The notes below the pieces were generated by a model, which saw only the letters and a list, made by a program, of their open reading frames with translations, was not told the origin of the DNA and made no database searches. The position numbers were made by a program, and so were the translations under genes. Of a stretch of DNA of 64,000 nt, positions 50,320 to 62,500 are shown one piece after another. This DNA comes from Pegea sp. RAD2-039. Taxonomy: Eukaryota; Chordata; Thaliacea; Salpida; Salpidae. The stretch spans positions 248,001 to 312,000 of the forward strand of contig JAQGEQ010000287.1 in NCBI GenBank assembly GCA_034620365.1. The letters are read 5' to 3'. Each line of letters starts with the position of its first letter. Position 1 is the stretch's first letter.

Positions 50320-53300
50320 CTTCATAATTTTGTACCACAACTCTAAGTTGAAGTTATAACAATTTTATAACAATAAAATTTTGTTATTGGTCGATAATAT
50401 CAAAGTATAATTGCATTCTACTAATGTTATACGTTTCTGAAAAATACTGAACAGTTTTGATAGAAATTTGTTAGAATTAGTTGTAGAATAATCCACTTAA
50501 TACGTGAAATTTATTTTGTTTATTTTCCCATGCTTTTTACGTAACTTGCACAAAAACAGGAAGTACTTAGAAGTTTGTATCAAAGTTTTTTAAACTTTAT
50601 TCAAATTGTTGGCTTACAATTTTCCAAGCCTAAATTAGCTCAACTAATTCTGATGAAAATTGTTCTTCATGCAGCATTTCAAGCTTTTTTTTGGTATTTA
50701 TTCTTAAGATCTTATTGATTTTAAAGATCAAAACTTTAAATGAAATTATATTAGTGTTATAAAATATACATAAACCTCTTACTGCCATTTTAATTTATCA
50801 TGAAAATTTAGCTTTTATATAATTGTATAAGTCATTACTACTAAAATGACATTAAAAGTAAAATTAAGGTAAACTCACTTTAATTGCCATCATAATAAAC
50901 TTTCTGTAAAATTTACACAATCTTTGCATGTAAAATTGAGAATTAATTTGCTCTCAAATTAGATTATATAAAGAGAACATGAATTATACATGATTAAGGT
51001 TTGTGAGATTCATTTGCTAAATCAACAGATCTCAAAATGATTTGTTTGATAAAAAGGTAAGAAAAGCTAATTAAATATGTTTTGGCATCAAAAAATGTTT
51101 AGATTTAAAGCAATGATATTGGATATTAGTTCAGAAAGCTCCAAATTATTTTCAAGTTTAATAGTAAACAATAACAATAAACCGTCATTAGATTATAAAA
51201 ATTATTTTGTTTGATTAAGACTAGAATATATAAAATTGTTGTTTTGCTGTAAATATAATTAAGTTTAAATGAATTTTGGTATCAAGTTTTAACAGATTTT
51301 AGAGCAATAAATTGGATAATTTTCTACTTTGCTGCAAATAATAGAAATGACAACTGCAAGATAAATAATTTAAAACTATGCAACACAAACATTTAATTTC
51401 AAGAAATAGAAAAAAGCTTATTAAAGATATTTTATTAAAAGGTCAAACAAAGCAAAAAATATGCGGAAAATTTGAAATAATATCAGCTGAAAATAATTAA
51501 AGTTTGAAAATATTGTTTGCTTATTTCATTTCCTACTAGTTACTGCTAAAACGTGACCCTAGTATAAAATAGTTTTCATAAGAGATACAACTGTTGCGTA
51601 CTTTACTTTTTATTTGATAGACTTTGTAGAAGATTAAACTTACTTATCTAGTGGTTTAAATAATATTAATTTCCCGACTAACTTAATTAAATTAATTATT
51701 ATTAATGAGTCTATTAAGCGATTTCGATGACATGATCGGAACTAGTAATAACTGATACAATATTTTCAAAAATATTAGTTTTCTTTATATATTCTTATTA
51801 TTAATATGTTTTTGGTACTAATTTCCGGTAGACGGCGTAAAGCACTTACTTTGACAGTGTTACTTTTAAATATTTTTTCATTAAGAAATTTAATAATGAA
51901 ATTAAACGTGAAAATTTACTTATTGGAAAATTGAAAAATATTTTTGTCAAAAATAAAATAGCTTGAATATTTTTGCTTTTGTTCTTTTAAATACAGAAAC
52001 ATAATTTAATTATTTAAACTGTAAATTGAAAATAACATTTACTTTAAGACGATTAAAACATTCAAACTTTTTTTATATAGTTAGTTATTAAAGCTTCTGC
52101 TTTATTATCTTTTAAACACATGAATTGAAAAATATAAAAGGTAAATTTATCATAAAAAAGTTTAAGATCAATACTAAATACAAAATACTTTGTAAAAATT
52201 TAGTATATTAATAGTTTGTAATAAATGATAAAAAATGTTGTTAAACGTTTTACTTTTTGTGAAAAATTTGTATCAAAATTTTGACTATTTTTGAAAAACT
52301 TGAGATAATAATGTTTTAACATCTATTTAATATTATGATTTACTTATCCAACTTTGGCCAACAACACTTTTTTTAAAAATTATTTTTTTAAACTATTTTG
52401 TACTTAAATTTTCACACAAATCAACATTTTCAAGAAGAGACTAATCCTACGGAATCTAAAATCTTTTCTTTAAAACTTTACACAAGAGTGAATCATAAAA
52501 TTAAATTTTTGGCTCTGTTCAAAGTATTTAACTTTGGAAGACGCCAGAAGCAGAAATTAATCTAAATCAAGCCTAGACTTCCTTAATGTATAAATTTGTT
52601 AAAAATTAGGAATAAGAAAACCTTTATAGGAATAAAATAAAAATATTTTAGACAGATGACACTTGACAATGACGTCACTAATTATATTCACAAATTTGAT
52701 GATGTCACTTTTACTACTAACTTTTTTCTCAGCATTAGGCCATCGGTCACATTCAATAAAAGTTTTCAGTGATGACGTAAACTTGTTATCTAGATCACTT
52801 TTCAGGATATTATCTTTATTCGGAACAAACTTTTAATCATTTTTTTAACATTTTCACTTCTAAGGATCTATAATATCGATTATAAATTCTAAGGATCTCT
52901 TTTTTTACAATTTGTGATGCTAATTAACTGTACATCTTCACTCGAGAAGTATCTAAAAATTACCTCTAAGAAGCAAGGCCAAGCAAAGCTCTTCAGCAGA
53001 TGTTTAATTTTTTCTTTAGCGACTAAAAAAAGCTAAGAGAACTTTCCAGTTCTATTCAAGTATGATCTTAAAATTTAGAATTTCCAGGAATAACAATTTT
53101 CGAATCTCAAATTTGCCTATAACCTTGGAGCTTTTACAGAGATAATATTGGAATTATTGCATAAATGCAGTCACGAACGGTCGAGATTGATTGCATCTTG
53201 AAAAAGATCACTGAAAATTGTTCTTGCAAAAATAATTTATTGATGAAAAGAATTTTGTTCGAATATTAACATCAGATATCATATTTGTGTCATCAATTAA

Positions 53301-56300
53301 AATGTCATTTAAGTTGACTTAATATCTCAGATTTTATTTGTTGAAGATTGAGCAAGATACTTTAAGATTCTTCTACAATTTTATACAACTGACTCTAAAA
53401 TTTTCTTTTAAATTATAAATAAAAACAAATGAGTCATTTTCAATTTGTGTATAAGTCCCTCGTTCAAATTTCTACAAATCTTATTTTTAGCTTAAAAATA
53501 ATATTTTTTTACAAACAAATTCTTGTGACAGATTTAAAGTCATATATTTTCAAAGAAATTTTCTCACAAGAAGTGTTTTCTCAACAAAATGTTTGATGTG
53601 TTTAAATCCAAAGATGTTTATTCAATTACTTGAAAAATAAGAAAACAATAATTTACAACTATTAGAATGTTGAAGTTTAAATGGAAAAGTTTTTATTGAA
53701 AGTATCAAAAACAATAAAACTAAACTTAGTAAATGTTTAGATAGTGTACTGATTTAAATTTGAATTCAAAAATTTTGAAAGTATTTTTAAAAGTTAATAT
53801 TTTTAGAATATTTACATTTTGTAAATATTAAAGAAAGGCTTATTAAAAGTTTCTTTAAAAATTTTGATAAATGTTCTAAGTATAACTCAAAAAATAAAAA
53901 CTTTTTCAATATTTAGAAATCTTTACAAACAATCTTTTTTTATAGAATATTTATCATTTGTCTGGAATAGAAATTCATTTAAAAATTTGTTAAATTTTCC
54001 TAAACGTATTTTAATTACAAATTATATAAAATCGTTTGTTTCAAACAAAACAAATCATGAAGGAACCTAGTATCAATCTTTTAGTGTGGATCCATTTACT
54101 TTTCTTTTAGAGTTAACTTGGTTTTCCAATTACTACCTTTTATTTTATAAAGTTATTTGTAATATGAACTAAGCAGTACTAATGTTAGAGTATAACTTCT
54201 GTGTTTTATTTGTGGAAATTCTGATTTGAAACCATCATATATTGAATCTCATTACATAACCATAAAATTATTAAACTTGATTAAAACTAAAAAACACTTC
54301 ATCTAAATTAAACACTGCCTCTAAGAAAAGTATGTTCAAGTTATTCTTCAAGTTATTTTAATATTTAATTAGGTATTAGTTTCACTTTATGAGGTTAGAA
54401 AATTCCGTTAGACCATTTAGACAAAAGTATTTAGTTACAAAAGTGTCTAGACAAAATAACTAAACTCGATGTTCTAAGAAAATTAAAATTGTACTAAGAA
54501 TACATAGACACTAGTTTATGACATGGTCTAAAAACAACTTGAAGGTGTTTGCATATCAAACGATAAATCAGAAGCTTGTTATTTGTTAGCATTATTTTTA
54601 AGGTCTGCAGTTTTAGCCCGAAACAATAAATTCTAAAAACACCTCATCAATATTTACTAAAAATATCATTAATCATTGATTGGTTACACATGATACAGGT
54701 TATCAAAGTTTCTCTTGTAATTTGAAATAAATTGAGGTTATGTCATTGTAAAAAACTACAAGCAAATTGTTTGTTGATGAGACATTTAAACTTGTTATCA
54801 TACTTGTAGTGAAATTACATTTTAGTAATTTCTTAATTAAAAGTCTGCTGATTAAAAGTGACTTAAAATTTCAGAGCTGTTAAATGTAGTTACCAAAATT
54901 AGATCATCAAAATAATTTTCATGTTCAAAAAGCAGTTATTTCTATTAGAGCTCATAACCTTGTATATAAAGTTGATAAACTGTGTTTCTTATAAAAATAT
55001 TATTTTCAATCTTTTCTGCTAATTTAGAGCAAAATATAAACTTCCTAAATTGAAGTTCAACTGCTTTGTTTTCAAAGACCTTTTATTTTTAACACTTTTT
55101 CTTATTTTCTCCTCACATATGGCTCATTATTGCAAACTTTTGACGTCAATCAAAGCTTTGAATCTGTCAGCTTGTAAACCGTAAACAGGTTTCGTGTTGC
55201 TTTAGCAAAAGACTAACAGTTCTTACATTATTTAACTATAATAGTTTACATTAACCTACCACAACAAATTAGTTTGAAAATGCTGTTTATCAACTACTTT
55301 AGACTATCACTATCTGAATGTAATATTTTCATTTTTTATAATTCTAATGCTAGCAACTACATTCCTCTTAAAGATCATTCAACATCTCAAGTACTTTCTC
55401 TAATGTCTTAGATTAAAAGTCTTACAACTTTATTGAAAATTATAAGAAGACATGATCTTGTATCTGGCTAACAATTCAGTTGCTGTAAACCAATAAATTA
55501 ACAATATTTGGCTAATTGGCTAATTATCTTCTTATTTAGATAGCTTTGAGCTTTAAATTTAAAAAAAGAAGTTTAGTTTTACAAACTCAACTACCGATTT
55601 TTTAGATTTCTTATGAAATTACTTTAATTAATATTCAAGATTAAAGTTTAGTAAAATCTGCAGAATATACTTTTCTAAATTTAGTAACAAATTTTAAAAA
55701 ATCATATATGATATTTTTGGTCAACTTTAATTTTTCAGTTTGAATATATTCCTTGCAAGATACTATGAAAACCTTTTTTAGCTTTGACTTTTAATTATTC
55801 CAAGAAAATGATAAAATATATATTTTTTTAAACATAAGAATAATATCCCAAGAAATTGAAAGATATATTAGTTTGAATTTTATCAATTTAGAAAACCAAT
55901 TTTTTTTCAATTCTATCAATCATGAGAATGTAGGCGTCAGTTGTGCTTCAATAATCGGTATTCAGTACTACTTGATCATATATTTTGAGTAAAAGCATCA
56001 TTAATAGGCTATTAATATTTTGACAGGCAGTAATATCAACCGAAATTTAGTAGTATAATGTTTTGGTGCTACAATTGAAGATTAAATGAAAATTATAGAT
56101 GACTCTAAAAATTTTTGAATGTAGTTTCCCAGGTGATTATCAACGTGAGTCGCTCAATGGGAGTCATCAGCTTTGTTGATTCAGAGTTTTTCAATAAATA
56201 AAGTTCTCCTAAAATCGATTTAAGACAAATTTGATAACTCTTGGAAACTATTTATCTAATTTTGGACAAATTCTAAATTTAACAATTAAATAAATTATAA

Positions 56301-58680
56301 ATGCGACAACTGCCAACTTTTATATAAAATATTAAAAAGTACTTTTGTACACAATGTTTGTTATTGTTTACTCCAATGTTTTGTTTTAATATATTTTACA
56401 CAAATTTCTTTCAATTTTCAAAATTAGTTAAGTAATCAGTTTTTTTCATTAAGTTTTTACTTATGTGTAGTCAATTACATTATAACTCCTTATAAGGTAA
56501 TTTAGTAAGTTTGCAATATTAATAGCATTTAGTCTTTTCAAAGTTTTTTTTTCTGAAATCTGTCATCAGTAAAGTATAATAACTTTTGGTTTATTAGAAT
56601 GTTATGAAGTTTTCTAGATCTAAAATGTTTGGTATCAAACAACTTCTAAAAACAATTAAATGATTTTTAATTTTTAGCACTTTTTAAGGTACGTTAAACC
56701 AGAACTCTACTTTTTTATTTCAACGTAAACATGTTGGATTTGGAATTTTGAAATTTTTAACTTATTTGAAATATTTCCAAAGCTGATACATTACAAAAAT
56801 CAATAAACTACTGGCTTTTGTAGACTGCTTTTTCTGTATGTGTGGTATCTCGTAATCTCATCTATTCCCTTAACTTAATTTTTTAATTATTTTATTTACA
56901 CTCACAAAAAGCAATAAAAGTTTTTTAGATATTTGTATGTTTCAGGCAGGATTTTGTTTGGAGATTATTTGTACTTGTTTAGCTATTTTCATTACACTGA
57001 TCATTTTGTAAATCTAGTTTTCGACTAATAAGGTTGCTTTTAAATTTTAATTTTGAAATAAGCAAAAGTATATTTAGAATAAAGTCTAGTCTTAATAATG
57101 GATAGAATTTTATTTCTTAATAATATTTATAATAATGAATACAGCTTATTTAAACATAGACATTTTTTTCTAACAATTTTTATTTTTAAATCATAAGTTT
57201 TAATATTATAAAGTGATTCAATTTGTTTTTATAACTCTCTAAACTTATTTAAGAGTTTAATAGAGCTGTTAAATCTTTATTTTCAATATATATCCAATAA
57301 TCTTTTATGGTATTCATTTAAGTTTAAAAGAGTAAAACTATTATTGAAAGAAAAAGTTGAATCAAAACCTATTAAACTCTAATAATATTAGTTTAACAGC
57401 TCGTTTAGAAAAGGAATTGAAGAAAAATTAATTTTTAATGTTAGAAGTATTGAAGTAAAAATTAATATAAGTTACAGCCTATGAATATTAACAACTTTTT
57501 AATTAAAGTAAAATAGTTTTACTTTCAACTGATGTTTTACTGACGTTGTAAAAAGTTTTTTTAGTGTTATGAGCATTGCTTTGAATTTTTTCTATTTTTA
57601 TGGCTTGCTAAAAAAGCATTATCTTATATTTCATTGTTATAGTATACAAATAAAGATTTTTGGGATTAAACAAAATTTTGAATTTATAAAAAAAAGTTTT
57701 TTGTACGTGATTAATCATCAAACCATATATATATTGTATATATATATATAGGTACATTAAAAAGTAATTTACAAAGTATTTCTAGAAAACCAGATTCTTA
57801 CATATGTAGCTAGTTTAGGCGTATTAATTGTTAAGTTAATGTATCAAATTAAGCTATCTGTTGAATTTTATTGACAAATGTTGGTGATCAAAACTTTTTT
57901 TTTAAATAGATCATTTTTGTGATTAGAAGAGAAATTAAATTATTTGATGATTTCCTTACAGACTTAGTATAGAAAGTCCTTGATGACACACTGAGTCAAA
58001 AGTCTTTTTATAAACTAGGAAAGGATTGAATGATAGAATTATTTGTGGATGTATTCGATTGAAATCTGAAGAAAATCTCTTTAAATATAAGTTCTTTATT
58101 TTTAGTTAAAGTTTTAAATTATAAACGAAACCGTCAGTTTCGGAAATTTTCAAAAGTTGTTGCTTTGAATTATGAAACATTTTATATTTGTAAATAACTG
58201 TTTGTTCCATTTACAAATAAGATAAGATAAACAAAATATAAATGGCACAGTTAAATTTCATGTACTTAAAAAATAAGTTTATTTTCAGAAGGAATTTATC
58301 TATATTTTAGAAACAATGTTGTTCATAAAATGAAGGAAATCAATAATATATGATTTAGCAGTCGAACTAATGCGTCAAAAACTTTAAACTGTCTTTTTAA
58401 TTACAAATACTATATTGGAAGAATTGTTACTAAAATTCATTTTTAAACTACTATCTTACTGTTTATTTTATCTTGCAACAGTTTAAATGATTTATAGTAA
58501 ATTGAATATATATATGACACACATATTTAATAATTTCTAGAACCTTTCTCTTAAAATTAACGCTTTTTTAGGTTTGTTGAAATCATTTGATATGATATCA
58601 TCTTCTATATATGGAAATTTATTGAAGTTATTTTTACTTCAATTGTGAGATTGCAGTTAAATTTTAATCAAATAATTTAT
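50320..58680. other. AT-rich intergenic DNA, no gene supported
   Basis: TGACGTCA palindromes occur at 52670-52677 and 55141-55148. A short (TA)n tract lies at 57725-57750. The ORFs at 53864-54070 and 57569-57751 consist of A/T-driven codons (F, K, I, N, L, Y) and look like chance. Confidence 0.5.
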
Positions 58681-58768
58681 CATTCTGTCCAGTTTAAATT
58701 GAATAAAGAAACCGGAAAGAGTTGAATTATTTTAGTTGGACGACCATTGAAGTGTAACCGGAAGTTAG

Positions 58769-58789
58769 TCATCACTATCATAGTGATGA
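58769..58789. repeat. Perfect inverted repeat, 10-base arms
   Basis: TCATCACTAT and ATAGTGATGA flank a single C. It is a possible dimer binding site or cruciform. Confidence 0.8.
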
Positions 58790-58843
58790 TGACATTTGTT
58801 GTTTCTTGTCATTAACATTAGTAGTAAATTACGGAAGTAATAC

Positions 58844-58864
58844 GTCATCATTATTAATGATGAC
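58844..58864. repeat. Perfect inverted repeat, 10-base arms
   Basis: GTCATCATTA and TAATGATGAC flank a single T. It shares the TCATCA half with the palindrome 55 bases upstream and overlaps a TACGTCA (CRE-like) element. Confidence 0.8.
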
Positions 58865-59502
58865 ATTATAGTAACCCGTTATGAGAAAACCCATTGATTG
58901 ATAGAAATATTAAGAACAAATACAGTTTATTTTTTGCAGCAAACAGATAATCATATGAATTTTTCTGTGAGCTCACAGATATTTAAAAACAATTTTTAAA
59001 TTTCTATTTTTTAATTTCTTTTACTATAAATATGAAGTTATATTCATAAACTTCATTATTTGTTTTATGTAGTTTTCTCTACTGGTTGTAGGTTGAAAAT
59101 TTAAGTTAATCGTGACGTAAACATTTTATGATACTTAAGCTTCCGGTATTGATACTTCAGAGCAAAAATAATTCTTGCAAAGCTTGAATTGAAACGAGAC
59201 AGCTAAAAGAAAAAGTCTCAAAGTAAAGGAAGCCTTTTCTTACTGCTTTATTAAGTGAAGATAAAACCATTCATTTACAATGCTTCAAAGGTTTATCTTT
59301 TAAATTTCTCTGCTAAGTGTTTACAAAAATGTTTTTTCATAAAAGAAGTTATTATTTTATTTGCTTTTTTTTTATCTTTTAGAAATGCAGTGAACTGTTT
59401 TGTAGTTACTAATTTTAATGTCACAATAAATTTTACAGATAAAACTTCATGTTATAAGAGTTTCAGTTTAATTGTACAATTGATTAGCAATAACTAAAAT
59501 AA

Positions 59503-62500
59503 ATGAACGGCAGTTATTTTTTCATAGCAACTTTTGTTGTTATTTTTGGCCAAATTCTATTTTGTCAGAACACTGAAGCAGCAGAATTCAATCCTTCAAA
59601 TTTTGCTCATGTAAGTTTATTAGCTGAATGTAGAGGTTGATACTGTGCTTAAGTGGTTTCAGTCTTTTTACTTATAGTAAAATCAATCTAAATTAAATGA
59701 ATACAGATGAAAGTAAAAAGTGTGTAACTCTATACATTTTGAAAACTTTATTCTAAAATTTAGTTTAATTTTTGTATAAGATGATTTATTCTTAAGTTAT
59801 AAGAAAATTTATGTTGTTTTATCAAATTTCATTAAATTAAAATTAATTTAGTTGTAGTAGAATGAAAGTAGACAGCCAAAATACTTAGTAGGTATTTTCT
59901 CCAATGAAATATTCGGTTAGCTTGTCATCTTTTTTCAATTTCTTATTCATCAAAAGTTTTATAATGAAACCCCAAAAGAGAAAAATTGTTCATGGTGCTG
60001 TGATTTTAAAACTAGAAAAATCAAGTTTTTTTCAATTTAACTAAAGCTGTTTGAGAGGAAGGAGAAAAAGAGATAGAAAACTAACTGATTGTTTTCATAA
60101 CAAACCAACTTCAACAGAACAAATTACTACTTTTACAGAAATATCTAGAAAGATATGGGTACGTAGAACATCCTACAGCTAAAGATGGAGAACCAGCAGC
60201 TTTGGTTAACTGGAAAGGCTCCCTTATGTCAATGCAAGCTTTCTTGGGGATTCCACAGACTGGTATCTTAGATGAAGAAACGATCCGAACTATGAATATG
60301 TCGCGATGCGGTAATCCCGATAAGGTTTGAAATACGCTGTTTGAAAAGTTTACTTTTGGATTAACTTCTCATTTATTTGATTTAGGAAAAGGGAAATCAT
60401 AAAAGAAGCAAACGGTACACAACTAAAGGATTTTGGGGTAAACGCAATATCACATACAGGTAATCATTCAACTCAGTTAACTACTGTAACAAACATACAC
60501 CAACTTACTCATTTTCATTCATTTTTTATGACAGTAAAGAGAATTTTAGTTTCTGTTTGATGACGTCAGTTTTCAGTTGAGCAAGTTTTAGCTTTCATTT
60601 TAATTCTTCTGCTGAGAATGATGCTTATCTAGAAGACAGGTTACATACTAATACATGTTGGTCAATCATTTACATATGTACATCATGTATGCGTCAATTG
60701 GTCTTGTTTAGATCTTTATATTTCAAAGTAATTTTCATCAAGATCTATTTTATTTTCAAAAGTTATAACTAATCTGAGCTCAAGGAAGTTTTAAGTTTTG
60801 TCTACATCTATCACATCAATGATGTTTGGTAAATAAGTTTGAAAAATCTCCAACTTCCATTTCAAATGATGTTTCAAAAAATCGATTTTAGTCTGCAAAT
60901 AATTACTATAGTAACAAACCAGGTGTAAAACTAACTTTCGGTTTCTCGTGTTTACAAATAAAGTTACTTCAAAGATGTTTAAGCTAAAAACTCGGCTAGA
61001 GTTTACTTAATGAGATTGTGAATAAGAAGTGGATCCAATGTTACCTTGACCTAAGTGTCGATGACGTCAGCTTAAGTGCTGTCGTAGCAACAGAAATGAA
61101 TCTTGAATAATTTATGGAAATTGTTGTAAGGTTACCATATGTCATTTTACAAATATATCCAGAAAGCATAAACTAAAAATTACAAACACTTATTTGTTCT
61201 ATAATTAATTTGCTTTGAAAATTAAAAAACAATTAAAAAGTTTATTTTTTTATCTACAAAAAGAATAAACATTATGTTTGAAAATCGTTAGCTTTAGAAA
61301 CTTTTATTTTAAAAAAGCCATTTTAGTTCATGGTAATTACATGTGACTTCTACATTGTGTAATTCAATTTTCTTCACAGAATTTTAAATCATACACCAAA
61401 ATTGACGCAAGCGGCTTCATTTGAAGCTATAAGAAGAGCTTTTGGTATTTGGAGTCGACATGTAGATCTCCAATTCACAGAAAAAACTGGAAAAAAAGAG
61501 GCTGATATTGAAATAAAATTTGTTCCTGGTGAGCATGGTGACGGCTCTGCATTCGATGGACCGGGAGGGTATTTAGCCCACGCATTTTATCCTTCAGAAG
61601 ATCTAGGAGGCGATACACATTTTGATAGCTCTGAAAACTGGGTTTATAATGCAAAGTCAGATGGTGAGACAAAAATTATTTATTTATAAAAATATTATTT
61701 TTGGAATAATGATTAGAATGTACTCTTCCACACTGGGGTATTACAAAAACTTCCGTAATTTGTGGGTTTTGAAATATCTTTTAGTTCCAGCTTCTTTCTC
61801 AATCATTAAAGCCAATTGAACAGCTGCCAGTTAAAAAAAAAACCATTTTAGTGCATTCAGGAAATAATTAATTGAACTACTTTATGAACGTCATTACGCT
61901 ATCAATCTGTCGTACATTTTCAGTGGGCAATGATTTATTCCTTGTTGCTGTTCATGAGCTTGGGCATGCCCTTGGACTTGGACATTCAAACGATGTCAGG
62001 GCAATAATGGCCCCGATTTACAGGTATCACAACTTGACTAATTTTGATATCAGTGAAGATGATATTTCAGGAATACAAAGCATTTATAGTAAGACTCGTT
62101 TATTACTTTTTAAAATTAGTTTTTCAGTTGCCTATCAAACCAATCTAGTCTTAGATATTTTTTAAATTATGTTTTTTCAGGGAAAAAACCCAAAATCAAC
62201 TACCCAAAACCACCTCGTACTGAAAAGAGAACCACTACAACCAGACCAACAAGATACCCACCAAGAAGGTAAATGTTTTTTAACAGCTTTTTTATTTGCT
62301 CTCTTAAAAAGTCATTTAAATTTCATTTGATTTCATCTATTTTTTTTTTAATTTCTATAATAGAACAGATACTTTAATCTTATTTTTACTTCGATGGTTT
62401 CTAACTGGGAAATCGCTTTCTCAAGCATGAAATCAAAAAAACGATTTGATATTAAAAACTGCATTTAATAATTCATAGAACATCAACGTTGCCTCCCAGA

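Larger units (their letters stand above)
58700..59160 (+). promoter_or_regulatory. Candidate metalloproteinase upstream element: ETS sites and two palindromes
   Basis: ETS-type cores lie at 58711-58719 (ACCGGAAAG), 58757-58765 (ACCGGAAGT, a full consensus), near 58832 (CGGAAGTA) and near 59141 (CTTCCGGT, reverse ACCGGAAG). Two palindromes with 10-base arms and a 1-base centre sit between them: 58769-58789 (TCATCACTAT c ATAGTGATGA) and 58844-58864 (GTCATCATTA t TAATGATGAC). TGACGTAA occurs near 59112. ETS and AP-1/CREB inputs are established for many metalloproteinase genes. The role here is inference from position, 350-800 bases upstream of the start codon. Confidence 0.4.

Noticed and set aside
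61475-61819. ORFs overlapping metalloproteinase exon 4 and intron 4
   Set aside because: Shadow frames; the catalytic-domain frame is unambiguous.
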